DNA of 51,576 nucleotides from Roseomonas sp. (GTDB taxonomy: Bacteria; Pseudomonadota; Alphaproteobacteria; Acetobacterales; Acetobacteraceae): assembly GCA_020249505.1 (NCBI GenBank), contig JADCFN010000019.1, positions 1-51,576 of the forward strand, written 5' to 3'. Of the stretch, positions 34,252-41,945 are shown one piece after another (position 1 is the stretch's first letter; each line of letters opens with the position of its first letter). A program made the translations under genes and the position numbers. Under the pieces are notes generated by a model. The model saw only the letters and a list, made by a program, of their open reading frames with translations, did not search any database and had not been told where the DNA came from.

Positions 34252-35193
34252 TCAGCGCTTCAGTAGCGCTTCCCAGCGCGTCACCTCGGCGGCCAGATAG
34301 GTTTCGCTTTCGGCGACATTCAGGCTGAGAATGCGGTCAGCGCCCAAATCCCCCAAGCGCTTGCGAAGCGCTTCCTGGCCAAGGGCGCGGTTGATCGCGG
34401 CATTCAGTATTTCGCGCCGGTCGCGCGGTGTTGCGCTCGGGACAAAAACCGCCTGCCAGACGCTCATTTCCGCGTCTACACCGCCTTCGCGCCAGGTCGG
34501 CACATCAGGATTGGCAGCATTACGGTGCGCGGTCGTCACGGCAAAAGCACGCGCCTGATTGCCGCGCGCGGTCTGAAAGCCCGTCAGCCCCGCATCGAAC
34601 ATCATGGCAATCCGCCCCGCCGCAAGGTCGAGTGTTGCGGGCGCGCCGCCGCGATAGGGCACTTCATTCAACTGCACGCCCGTCGCCTTCAGATAAAGCA
34701 GCGCTGCCATTTGCAGAATGCCGCCACCGCCAGAACTGCCATAATCCAATTGCCCGGGTCGTGCCTGAGCCAGCGCGGTGAATTCGCGGAGATTATTGGC
34801 CGGCACATTATTCGCAACCAACATCACAATGGGAGATTCAGCGACCACCGCAATCGCCTGCAAGCTGGTGATGGGATCAATCGGCGGATTGGGCACCAGC
34901 ACGCGCAAGGCCGCGTGGCCGGTATTGTTGAACAGCACCGTATGGCCATCAGCCGGGGCGCGGGCCACGACCTCGGCCCCCACCATGCCGCCAGCGCCGC
35001 CGCGGTTTTCGATGACAAGCGGCTGCGGCAGAATCGGTGCCATGGCTTCCGCCAGCACGCGGGCCACCACATCGGTCGCCCCACCCGCAGCATAGGGCAC
35101 GATCACGCGAATGGGCCTTTCGGGATAGGCGCTGGCCGGCGCGAAAGGCGCCAGCAACAGCATCAGAACGGACAAAACCCAGCGCAAGCGCAT
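34252..35193 (-). CDS. Tripartite tricarboxylate transporter (TTT/Bug) solute-binding protein
   Basis: 313 aa from ATG 35193, with an AAAGGGGGGAAAG ribosome-binding site directly upstream. Signal peptide RWVLSVLMLLLAPFAPASA, then the Bug-family opening YPERPIRVIVPYAAGGATDV, ENRGGAGGMVGAEVVARAPA, LDYGSSGGGGILQMAALL and EVPYRGGAPATLDLAAGRI. Bug proteins bind carboxylates in the periplasm; TctA/TctB membrane partners are not nearby, as is common. First gene of the four-gene unit with the kinase, the enolase-like protein and the dehydrogenase. Confidence 0.94.
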   Translation of the reverse strand: MRLRWVLSVLMLLLAPFAPASAYPERPIRVIVPYAAGGATDVVARVLAEAMAPILPQPLVIENRGGAGGMVGAEVVARAPADGHTVLFNNTGHAALRVLVPNPPIDPITSLQAIAVVAESPIVMLVANNVPANNLREFTALAQARPGQLDYGSSGGGGILQMAALLYLKATGVQLNEVPYRGGAPATLDLAAGRIAMMFDAGLTGFQTARGNQARAFAVTTAHRNAANPDVPTWREGGVDAEMSVWQAVFVPSATPRDRREILNAAINRALGQEALRKRLGDLGADRILSLNVAESETYLAAEVTRWEALLKR

Positions 35194-35275
35194 CTTTCCC
35201 CCCTTTGTCCCGGCCTTTGGGGACATCGCCACCCTCATCCTGCCCGGCCTTGGCGCCGCTGCCAAACCCTGTAGC

Positions 35276-35304
35276 CTGACCAGATGGAAAGCCTATGGTA
35301 TAGA
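35276..35304 (+). promoter_or_regulatory. Candidate sigma-70-type promoter for the PDZ protein gene
   Basis: CTGACC (35276-35281), a 17-nt spacer and TATAGA (35299-35304), 27 nt before the ATG at 35331. Each hexamer matches consensus at 4 of 6 positions with ideal spacing. The 137-nt region between the two divergent genes must hold promoters for both. Confidence 0.45.
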
Positions 35305-35330
35305 ACGCCGAGACATTGAACCGAGACATC

Positions 35331-36299
35331 ATGGCGGAAGAAGACTGGGATATTCCTGAGCATTTGCAGCCCGACCCGACGGAGCATGGCTTCGACCTGG
35401 ATCAGGCCTATCGCGCCGTGGTCGGTTTGCGGAGCCAGGTGCCGCCCGATGCCTTTACCGCGCGGGTGCTGGGCACGGAACGCGAAGGCAGCGGCGTGCT
35501 GATTGGCGATGGCCTGGTGCTGACCGTCGGCTATCTGGTGAGCGAGGCCGAGAGCATTTGGATTACCACCGCCGAGGGCCGCGCGGTTGCTGGCCATGCG
35601 CTGGCGGTGGATCAGGAAACCGGTTTTGCCCTGGTGCAGGCTTTGGGCAAAATCCCTTTGAAACCTGCTGTTCTGGGCGATAGCGAAAAGCTGAAGATTG
35701 GCGCCGCGACTGTCATGGCCGCAGCAGGCGGGCGCACCCATGCGGTGGCGGGCAAGCTGGTCGCGCGCCAGCCCTTTGCCGGCTATTGGGAATATCTGAT
35801 GGAAGACGCGCTGTTTGTCGCCCCCGCGCATCCTTCCTGGGGTGGCGCCGGGCTGTTTGGCCCCGATGGCAAGCTGGTTGGCATTGGTTCCCTGATTTTG
35901 CAGCAAGGGGAGGAAGGGCGCCGATTGGACCTGAATATGGTCATCCCGGTGCATCAGCTGAAGCCCATTTTGGATGACCTTGTCACCCAGGGCCGCCGTT
36001 CTAGCCCGCCGCGCCCCTGGCTTGGGCTTTATGCGACCGAGGATGAGGAGGGGATTTCGGTGGCCTCCCTCGCCCCTGGTGGCCCGGCCGAGGCAGCCGG
36101 GATGCGCAATGGCGACCGTATTCTGTCGGTTGAGGGCGCCGAGGTTGGCGAATTGGCTGATTTCTGGCGCGCCATTTGGGCCATGGGGCCGGCTGGGGTG
36201 AATATCCATTTGCAGGTGGCTCGCGGTAAATCGCGCCGGGATGTGACCGTTACCTCGGCTGATCGCGTGCAATTCCTGAAGCGCCCGCGCCTGCATTGA
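35331..36299 (+). CDS. HtrA-like PDZ protein with degenerate protease triad (pseudoprotease)
   Basis: 322 aa from ATG 35331 (an in-frame TTG at 35316 is possible). Trypsin-like core at about 45-225 and PDZ domain at about 230-315 (PWLGLYATEDEEGISVASLA, AEAAGMRNGDRILSVEG). Aligned by eye to DegP, all three catalytic positions are changed: TNNHV reads TVGYL (His to Tyr), the Asp of SDIALIQI reads TGFALVQA (Asp to Gly), and GNSGGAL reads PSWGGAGL (Ser to Trp). No signal peptide is visible, unlike periplasmic Deg proteases. It is therefore a probable non-catalytic cytoplasmic binding protein. The cupin gene follows 11 nt later. Confidence 0.82.
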   Translation: MAEEDWDIPEHLQPDPTEHGFDLDQAYRAVVGLRSQVPPDAFTARVLGTEREGSGVLIGDGLVLTVGYLVSEAESIWITTAEGRAVAGHALAVDQETGFALVQALGKIPLKPAVLGDSEKLKIGAATVMAAAGGRTHAVAGKLVARQPFAGYWEYLMEDALFVAPAHPSWGGAGLFGPDGKLVGIGSLILQQGEEGRRLDLNMVIPVHQLKPILDDLVTQGRRSSPPRPWLGLYATEDEEGISVASLAPGGPAEAAGMRNGDRILSVEGAEVGELADFWRAIWAMGPAGVNIHLQVARGKSRRDVTVTSADRVQFLKRPRLH

Positions 36300-36310
36300 A
36301 AGGATCGCCC

Positions 36311-36874
36311 ATGTCCGATTCCGGTGGTTTTGTTCTCATCCCGCCGGGCGGCGGGGCGCAGCATTGGCAGCCGCAACCGGCCAATGGCTGGATCGAGGTC
36401 CTGACCTCCCCCCGCATTGCCGGCATGCCCGCTGGGTTTTCGGCGGGGCTTCAGGAATTGCCGCCGCTTGGCAAGATCCGCGAACATGCCCACCCGGCGC
36501 AGACCGAGATTTTCTGGGTGGTGGCGGGTGAGGCGCTCGGGCGGCTGGATGGTGTGGTGCGGCGCATCCCGACCGGCAGCTTCATGGTTGCGCCGCCCCA
36601 TATCCGCCATGGCTTCATCAATGATGGCGCGCATCCCTTTCGGTTCCTGTGGCTGCTGATCCCGGCGGGGCTGGAGGATTTCTTCATCGGCATTGGCCGC
36701 CCAAAACTGCCGGGCGCGCCGGACCCCACACCTTATCCGCGCCCGGCCGATGCCGGGAACATCGAACTCTCCACCGTATTTGAGACGCTGGACCCACCAC
36801 CGCCGCCGCCCTGGGATACCAGCCCCATCACCGATCCGGCGGTGCTGGAGGCCCTGCAGCGGGAAGCCCTGTAA
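36311..36874 (+). CDS. Cupin-domain protein
   Basis: 187 aa from ATG 36311, AAAGGA 6 nt upstream. The cupin metal site is EHAHPAQTEIFWVVAGEALG (two His, one Glu), with the second motif PPHIRHGFINDGAHPFRFLW supplying the last His. The C-terminus is Pro-rich (ETLDPPPPPPWDTSP). Cupins include dioxygenases, isomerases and sensors; the reaction here is unknown. It may be read with the PDZ gene, and the ABC importer operon begins 92 nt later. Confidence 0.8.
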   Translation: MSDSGGFVLIPPGGGAQHWQPQPANGWIEVLTSPRIAGMPAGFSAGLQELPPLGKIREHAHPAQTEIFWVVAGEALGRLDGVVRRIPTGSFMVAPPHIRHGFINDGAHPFRFLWLLIPAGLEDFFIGIGRPKLPGAPDPTPYPRPADAGNIELSTVFETLDPPPPPPWDTSPITDPAVLEALQREAL

Positions 36875-36966
36875 TTCCCCGCTTGCGGTAGGCCGCGGAT
36901 AGGAGAAGGATCAGGAAACGAGGCGCCGCACCAATGCCGCGCCGTGAACGAACGGAGGGTCCAGGA

Positions 36967-38304
36967 ATGGCCAATCAGATCACGCGCCGCCAGGCGCTGG
37001 GCGCCACCGCGGCATTGATCGCCGCGCCCGCCTTTGTGCGGCAAGCCAATGCGCAAAGCCGCTTTGACTGGAAGCGCTTTGCCGGCGAACGCATCGAAGT
37101 CACGCTGCAAACATCGCCGCGTGGCTTGCTGCTGCAACGCCAGAACAAGGAATTCGAAGACCTGACGGGCATTCGCTGCGGTATTGAAGTGGTGCCGGAA
37201 CAGCAGCATCGCCAGAAAATCATCGTGGAATATGCCTCTGGCAGGCCTTCCTTCGATGTGGCGGAACTCAGCTTGCATGTGAATAAGCGTCAGGTCGGCA
37301 AGGCTCGCTGGAATACGGATATCAAGGCGCTGATTGCGGATCAATCCATCACCGCGCCTGATTTCGACTTCGCCGATTTTGGCGCTGGCATGGTGCAATA
37401 TGCGACGCAAGCCGATGGGCGGATGGATTCACTGCCGGCCTTCGCTGATTACTTCATCCTTTACTATAACAAGGAATTGCTGGCGGCGAAGAATATTGCC
37501 GTGCCGACGACCTTTGATGGCATGTTCGAAGCGGCGCGCGCGCTGACCGAACCTTCCCGCCAGATCTATGGCCATGTCGGGCGCGGCTTGAAGAACGCCA
37601 ATGTTGTGCTGTGGTCCAGCTATCTGCTTGGCACGGCGCAGCGCGACATGATCAACGCCAATCGCCAATTGATCACGGATACGGATGACGCGATCTGGGC
37701 CGGCGAGATGTACAAGAAGTTCTTGCGTGATGTCTCCCCGCCCGGGTCCATCGGCTTCAATTGGAATGAATGCCAAACCACCTTCATGCAGGGCCGCGCG
37801 GCCATGTGGATTGATGGCATTGGCTTCGCCGCACCCTTGGAAGATCGCCAGCGTTCCCGCGTGGCAGGCAAGGTTGGCTATGCGCTGGTGCCGAAGGGCC
37901 GCGGTGCCAATCACCATTGCTGCCTATTCGGCGCGGGCTATGGCATTCCCGAAGCGTCACGCAAAAAGGGCGCGGCGTGGCTGTATCTGCAATGGGCGCT
38001 TGGCAAGGAAAACCAGCTTCGCTTCCTGACCAGCGGTGCCGGCGTGCCGGCGCGCAGCAGCCCCTTCGGCAATGAAGCGGCGATTGCCGCCAGCACCTTC
38101 CCGCGCGAATTCTTCAACACGCTCAATGAAAGTGCGAAAATCGCGCGCGCTGGCCTGCCGGAAATTGTGCCGGTGACGCAATTCCGCGACGTGATCGGCA
38201 CGGCACTTACCAACACCATCAGCGGTTCGGATGTGGCGACGGAACTGCGTCGCGCCACGGCTGAATTCCGCCCGGTTCTTGAGCAAAGCGAACGGGAAAG
38301 CTGA
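36967..38304 (+). CDS. ABC transporter solute-binding protein (family 1, carbohydrate type)
   Basis: 445 aa from ATG 36967, preceded by GGAGGGTCCAGG. Tat-like leader QITRRQALGATAALIAAPAF. Two-lobe binding-protein features: FEDLTGIRCGIEVVPEQQHR, SLPAFADYFILYYNKELLAA, ECQTTFMQGRAAMWIDGIGF, and ACC-less family ending ELRRATAEFRPVL. It binds sugars, polyols or glycerol-phosphate-type solutes in the periplasm and delivers them to the two permeases encoded immediately downstream. Confidence 0.93.
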   Translation: MANQITRRQALGATAALIAAPAFVRQANAQSRFDWKRFAGERIEVTLQTSPRGLLLQRQNKEFEDLTGIRCGIEVVPEQQHRQKIIVEYASGRPSFDVAELSLHVNKRQVGKARWNTDIKALIADQSITAPDFDFADFGAGMVQYATQADGRMDSLPAFADYFILYYNKELLAAKNIAVPTTFDGMFEAARALTEPSRQIYGHVGRGLKNANVVLWSSYLLGTAQRDMINANRQLITDTDDAIWAGEMYKKFLRDVSPPGSIGFNWNECQTTFMQGRAAMWIDGIGFAAPLEDRQRSRVAGKVGYALVPKGRGANHHCCLFGAGYGIPEASRKKGAAWLYLQWALGKENQLRFLTSGAGVPARSSPFGNEAAIAASTFPREFFNTLNESAKIARAGLPEIVPVTQFRDVIGTALTNTISGSDVATELRRATAEFRPVLEQSERES

Positions 38305-38319
38305 GGCTCTCGCAAACTG

Positions 38320-39231
38320 ATGCAGCAAGCTGAAACCATCACCGCGTCCCCCAGCAAGGGGGCGCGGGTGCGCAATTACGCCCGGCATTATGGCTGGTTC
38401 ATTGTGCCGGCGGCGGTGGTGGTGCTTGCCGTCATCATCTTTCCTTGGATTTTCACGATTTATGTCTCCGCCCATGATTGGCATCTGGGCGGGGAAAGGC
38501 GCTGGGTGGGGTTCGATAATTACACCAAGCTGTTTTCTGATTCCCGCTTCGGCTGGGCGATGCTGCGCACGCTATTCTATACGCTGCTGGCGGTGGTGTT
38601 TCCGATGCTGCTGGGGCTGGCGGCGGCGCTGGCCTTTAATCGCAAATTTCCGCTGCGCGGCCTGGCGCGCACCATTTTCATCCTGCCCATGATGGCAACG
38701 CCGGTGGCGGTGGCGCTGGTGTGGACCATGACCTTTCACCCGCAGCTTGGCGTGCTGAATTGGCTTTTGGGCCAGGTGGGTCTGCCGCCCAGCATGTGGA
38801 TTTATAGCGCGAATACCGTGATCCCAACCTTGGTGATGATCGAGGTCTGGCATTGGACACCCTTGGTGATGCTGCTGATCCTGGGTGGCCTCGCTTCCTT
38901 GCCGATTGATCCTTATGAGGCTGCGAAGATTGATGGCGCCAATGGCTGGCAGGCCTTTCGCCACATCACGCTGCCCTTGCTGATGCCCTTTATTGTCGTG
39001 GCCCTGATCATCCGCTGCATTGATGCGCTGAAGGCTTTTGATACGATCTACGTCATCACCCAGGGCGGGCCGGGCTCAGCGAGCGAGACGATCAATATCT
39101 TCCTTTATCTGCAAGCTTTTGCCTTTTACAATGTGGGCTATGCCTCGGCCGTGGTGGTGGTGTTCTTTGTGATCATCCTGGCGCTGGCTGCGCTGCTGCT
39201 ATGGACGCGTCAGCGGGTGAAAATGACATGA
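38320..39231 (+). CDS. ABC sugar permease, MalF/UgpA type
   Basis: 303 aa with six predicted membrane helices: IVPAAVVVLAVIIFPWIFTI, AVVFPMLLGLAAALAFNR, MMATPVAVALVWTMTF, TVIPTLVMIEVWHWTPLVML, IVVALIIRCIDALKAF and AVVVVFFVIILALAALLL. The EAA loop that docks on the ATPase is ASLPIDPYEAAKIDGANGWQ. It is 15 nt after the binding-protein gene and overlaps the next permease gene by 4 nt (ATGA). Confidence 0.94.
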   Translation: MQQAETITASPSKGARVRNYARHYGWFIVPAAVVVLAVIIFPWIFTIYVSAHDWHLGGERRWVGFDNYTKLFSDSRFGWAMLRTLFYTLLAVVFPMLLGLAAALAFNRKFPLRGLARTIFILPMMATPVAVALVWTMTFHPQLGVLNWLLGQVGLPPSMWIYSANTVIPTLVMIEVWHWTPLVMLLILGGLASLPIDPYEAAKIDGANGWQAFRHITLPLLMPFIVVALIIRCIDALKAFDTIYVITQGGPGSASETINIFLYLQAFAFYNVGYASAVVVVFFVIILALAALLLWTRQRVKMT

Positions 39232-40085
39232 GTGTGGAAGCAAAGCGTAGCCCTGCGCAGTATCGGCTGCGTCGGCTGATCGGCAATATTGGCTTTGGCT
39301 TTTCGGTGCTGGTGCTGGTTTCGCCCGCCATCCTGTTTTTCCTTTGGATGCTGTCGCTATCCTTCAAGAATGAGCTGGACAATACCGATTGGCCGCCGAT
39401 CTTCATTCCGCAATCGCCGACCTTGGACAATTACCGCGAAGTTTTTGCACGCAATGATTTCCTGCGCTTTGCCTGGAATTCCATTGTGGTGTCCTTCGGT
39501 GCCACTGGAATTGCGCTGCTGATTGGCGTGCCGGCGGGCTATGGCATCGCCAAGATGCACGCCATGCGCGCTGCGGCACTGATCCTGATTGCGCGCATTA
39601 CGCCTGGGCTTTCCTATCTGATCCCGCTGTTTTTGCTGTTCCAATGGCTGGGCATGACCGGCAGCCTGACGCCGATTGTCATCACGCATTTGGTCATCAC
39701 GGTGCCTATCGTGGTCTGGGTGATGATTTCATTTTTTGAGGGCCTGCCGCCGGAATTGGAAGAAGCCGCTTTGGTGGATGGTGCGACCATCTGGCAGGCG
39801 TTTCGTTATGTGGCGATGCCCTTGGCGCGGCCAGGGATCACCGTTGCCACTATTCTGTCCTTCATTTTTTCCTGGAACAATTTCATCTTCGCGATGGTGC
39901 TGGCGGGGCGTGAAACGCGCACGCTGCCGGTCGCGGTGAACAACATGTTGACTTTTGAGCAGATCGCCTGGGGGCCGCTTTCCGCTGCGGCGTTACTAGT
40001 AACGGCGCCCGTGCTGATCCTGACGCTGGTGGCGCAAAAGCAGATTGTGGCTGGGCTGACGGCGGGGGGTGTGAAGGGGGCTTAG
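39228..40085 (+). CDS. ABC sugar permease, MalG/UgpE type
   Basis: 285 aa from ATG 39228, inside the ATGA overlap with the partner permease. Helices include FGFSVLVLVSPAILFFLWML, TGIALLIGVPAGYGIAKMHA, VITHLVITVPIVVWVMISFF and LSAAALLVTAPVLILTLVAQ. The EAA loop is PPELEEAALVDGATIWQAF. It completes the membrane channel, but no ABC ATPase gene follows; the importer must borrow a shared ATPase (MsmX/UgpC-type) encoded elsewhere. Confidence 0.94.
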   Translation: MSVEAKRSPAQYRLRRLIGNIGFGFSVLVLVSPAILFFLWMLSLSFKNELDNTDWPPIFIPQSPTLDNYREVFARNDFLRFAWNSIVVSFGATGIALLIGVPAGYGIAKMHAMRAAALILIARITPGLSYLIPLFLLFQWLGMTGSLTPIVITHLVITVPIVVWVMISFFEGLPPELEEAALVDGATIWQAFRYVAMPLARPGITVATILSFIFSWNNFIFAMVLAGRETRTLPVAVNNMLTFEQIAWGPLSAAALLVTAPVLILTLVAQKQIVAGLTAGGVKGA

Positions 40086-40108
40086 CGCCGCGCTGCCCCC
40101 AAAATGGG

Positions 40109-40146
40109 GGTGGGTGAACTGCTGCAGGACAGGCAATTCACCCACC
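40109..40146 (+). terminator. Hairpin downstream of the ABC permease operon
   Basis: GGTGGGTGAA (40109-40118) and TTCACCCACC (40137-40146) form a perfect 10-bp stem with an 18-nt loop, 23 nt after the stop. It is followed by TTTG only, so intrinsic termination is possible but not strong. A smaller CCCCCA-AAA-TGGGGG hairpin precedes it. The rest of the gap to 40263 holds nothing I recognise. Confidence 0.5.
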
Positions 40147-40263
40147 TTTGACTAAAGAGTCGGAGCGATGATACCCAAATGGCCGCATTTCAACGCGCCG
40201 AGATTGGATCGGTCCCCGGGCCGCCTAGTGCTACCCTTGGCTTTAAAACGCTCAAGAACTACA

Positions 40264-40797
40264 TCAGGCCGCCTGATCAAAGAAACTGCCGGGCTTCAGG
40301 CTGGCCAGGTACTTTGTAAGCATGCTGATCACTGCATCGTCGTAGGAGCCATTATTTTGGCCTGAGCGCGAAGCCCCTTTTTCAGAAGGACCGCCCTGAC
40401 CGCCACCAGGAGGAGGGCCGCCGGAGCCACCAGGGCCTCCGCCGGGTGGCGGGCCGCCAACGCCATTTGGTGGCATCATGCCCCCGCCTGCCTGTAGTCC
40501 CTGCCCGGAAGTTTGTTTGGCCGGATCAAGATCCTCGAATGTCTGGAAGACGATTTTCGCATCTTCGTCGGAAAGTTTACCCGAAGCGACATCCGCTGAA
40601 ATGCGCTGCTCGAGAGCGGCCTTGACACTCTCCTTGTGAGAGGCGCCAGGAGCCATATTGCCTACCGACTGAAAAGCGGCTTTTGCCTGTGTCTCAACGA
40701 AGCTAGCTTTTTCTGCTGTCAGGCCATTACTAGTGAGCTGTGATACAAACTGCCTTTGCATGGCAGGGGGCGGCGCCCCTACAGAAGAGATGTTCAT
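40264..40797 (-). CDS. Gly/Pro-rich protein of unknown function
   Basis: 177 aa, AAGGAG 9 nt before the ATG. Three parts: a helical N-domain (about 1-95, TSNGLTAEKASFVETQAKAA; DVASGKLSDEDAKIVFQTFE resembles a degenerate EF-hand-like helix-loop-helix), a Gly/Pro/Gln-rich low-complexity linker at about 100-145 (runs of GGPPPGGG), and a short C-terminal helix (DDAVISMLTKYLASL). No signal peptide. I do not recognise it. It lies on the same strand as, and 312 nt downstream of, the ECF sigma/sensor module and may belong to its regulon. Confidence 0.65.
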   Translation of the reverse strand: MNISSVGAPPPAMQRQFVSQLTSNGLTAEKASFVETQAKAAFQSVGNMAPGASHKESVKAALEQRISADVASGKLSDEDAKIVFQTFEDLDPAKQTSGQGLQAGGGMMPPNGVGGPPPGGGPGGSGGPPPGGGQGGPSEKGASRSGQNNGSYDDAVISMLTKYLASLKPGSFFDQAA

Positions 40798-41109
40798 TTT
40801 CGAACGCTCCTTGGTTCAGGTGTGACCCGGTCAATTCAAAAGGTGCCTGGCAAAGCGGGAGCAAAGCCAAGGGAAATGATGGGGTAGAATGCCACTCGAG
40901 TTCCCTCATTCCAATGTTGCCCACCCTGTCCGACGCCGCCATTGCCGGTTGGCGAGAAGGAGCAAAAAGCCCCTCCCCCAAGCATAACGTCCGAGCCCTT
41001 ATCATTCCTGCGCGCCACGTCATTCCATCCGACTTGAAGACTGCCCCCAAACCCTTGGCCTTTGGTCGCGCAATATCGCGGGATGGCGCACGGATCGCGC
41101 AATACGCGA
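40798..41109. other. 312-nt region with no convincing gene
   Basis: It lies between the Gly/Pro-rich gene and the metal-sensor-like gene, both on the minus strand. Frames on both strands are open over parts of it, but none has a convincing start, codon pattern or recognisable product. The last 20 nt hold the AAGGAG ribosome-binding site of the Gly/Pro-rich gene. TTGACC on the minus strand (40830-40835) might be a promoter element; no matching -10 is obvious. It may be a long 5' leader or a decayed gene. Confidence 0.4.
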
Positions 41110-41547
41110 TCAGGACCGAGGTGGACGCAGGCCGGAGATTCGCGCGCGTCCTTCAACACTCAAGGATGGCGCGACGGATACCACGAAGGAATGCGCAATC
41201 GCCTCCATCCGCGCCTCGGCCTCCCGGATGGCGGCGAATGCATCGGCAAGACGCGTTTTGTCAGGGGTATCTCGGTGAAACTCCCGAAGCACCTCCGCCC
41301 GCGCCCGCTCCAAGGCAGCGCGGCGTGCGGTGAACTCAGCGTCCCAAACCCGCCATCCAGCGCGCAAGAGGCGGGCATCCTCCGCACCAACGGCGGCTGC
41401 CATGCGTTCGGCCGGTGTCGGTGGAAGGCTGCTGGCCGACCGCGCCTCCCTCACGGCCCAATGCGCGGCCCAATTGGCCAGGATAAAGGCATTTGCCGCG
41501 AAAGATGCGATCACGATGCCTGTCAACAAGACCTTCCGAAATTTCAT
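41110..41547 (-). CDS. Periplasmic heavy-metal sensor-like protein (CnrX/Spy-type)
   Basis: 145 aa from ATG 41547, with GGGAGGG 4 nt upstream. An N-terminal membrane anchor (FRKVLLTGIVIASFAANAFI) is followed by a periplasmic helical hairpin rich in Ala/Arg/Glu. Candidate metal or stress ligands are His in ANWAAHWAV, His in REFHRDTP and His in EAIAHSFV. In Cnr-type systems such a protein binds the anti-sigma factor and releases the sigma factor when it senses Co/Ni or another periplasmic signal. The ATG overlaps the anti-sigma stop (ATGA). The assignment to this family is by size, topology and context; the ligand is unknown. Confidence 0.72.
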   Translation of the reverse strand: MKFRKVLLTGIVIASFAANAFILANWAAHWAVREARSASSLPPTPAERMAAAVGAEDARLLRAGWRVWDAEFTARRAALERARAEVLREFHRDTPDKTRLADAFAAIREAEARMEAIAHSFVVSVAPSLSVEGRARISGLRPPRS

Positions 41548-41945
41548 TCGACCCTCCCGGCCAAAGGTCGGATCGGAGCGCCCCAAGCACCCTGCTTTGT
41601 CGAAAAAAGCAAGCTCTCAACGCGATTCATTTCGGTGAAGGATCCCGTCGCAGCACCAAGCACGGCCGCGAATAGAACGGAGGCAGCGGCCGCACGTAGG
41701 GGCCAATTATCCCACCTTCGCTTGGCGGCGCGTGCAATCGCCGCTTCGGCCAATGCCTCATCTTCAAGCATGCCGCGTGCGGGTGGCTCCCGTCTCAAAG
41801 CCTGCAACGCCGCGTCAACCGAAGCCGCCGCGCGCAGAAGACCAGGCGAATGCTGGGCGTAGTCTGACAAATCACCAGCTTCCGGCCATTTCGCGACATC
41901 AGTGCCATAGGCCCGGATCATTCGATCAATGCGTTCTGGTCTCAT
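41544..41945 (-). CDS. Probable membrane anti-sigma factor of the ECF module
   Basis: 133 aa. The cytoplasmic N-terminus RIDRMIRAYGTDVAKWPEAG is of the kind seen in small proteins next to ECF sigma genes. One membrane helix (PLRAAAASVLFAAVLGAATG, about 82-101) is followed by a short periplasmic tail. Topology and location between the sigma factor and periplasmic sensor match CnrY-type anti-sigma factors: cytoplasmic part holding sigma, tail touching the sensor. 4-nt overlaps on both sides (41544-41547 and 41942-41945) show tight coupling. Function is inferred; no canonical zinc anti-sigma motif is present. Confidence 0.7.
   Translation of the reverse strand: MRPERIDRMIRAYGTDVAKWPEAGDLSDYAQHSPGLLRAAASVDAALQALRREPPARGMLEDEALAEAAIARAAKRRWDNWPLRAAAASVLFAAVLGAATGSFTEMNRVESLLFSTKQGAWGAPIRPLAGRVE

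Noticed and set aside
40376-40500. Repeat array or CRISPR-like pattern
   Set aside because: The repetition comes from GGPPPGGG-type codons of the Gly/Pro-rich protein; units are irregular and there are no spacers.
40836-41159. 107-codon minus-strand frame in the 40.8-41.1 kb gap
   Set aside because: Overlaps the metal-sensor-like gene by 50 nt, has a Gly-rich composition typical of chance frames in GC-rich DNA, and shows no start signal or family.
41062-41862. 266-codon plus-strand frame across the sensor and anti-sigma genes
   Set aside because: Shadow of two genes supported by 4-nt overlaps and ribosome-binding sites on the other strand.
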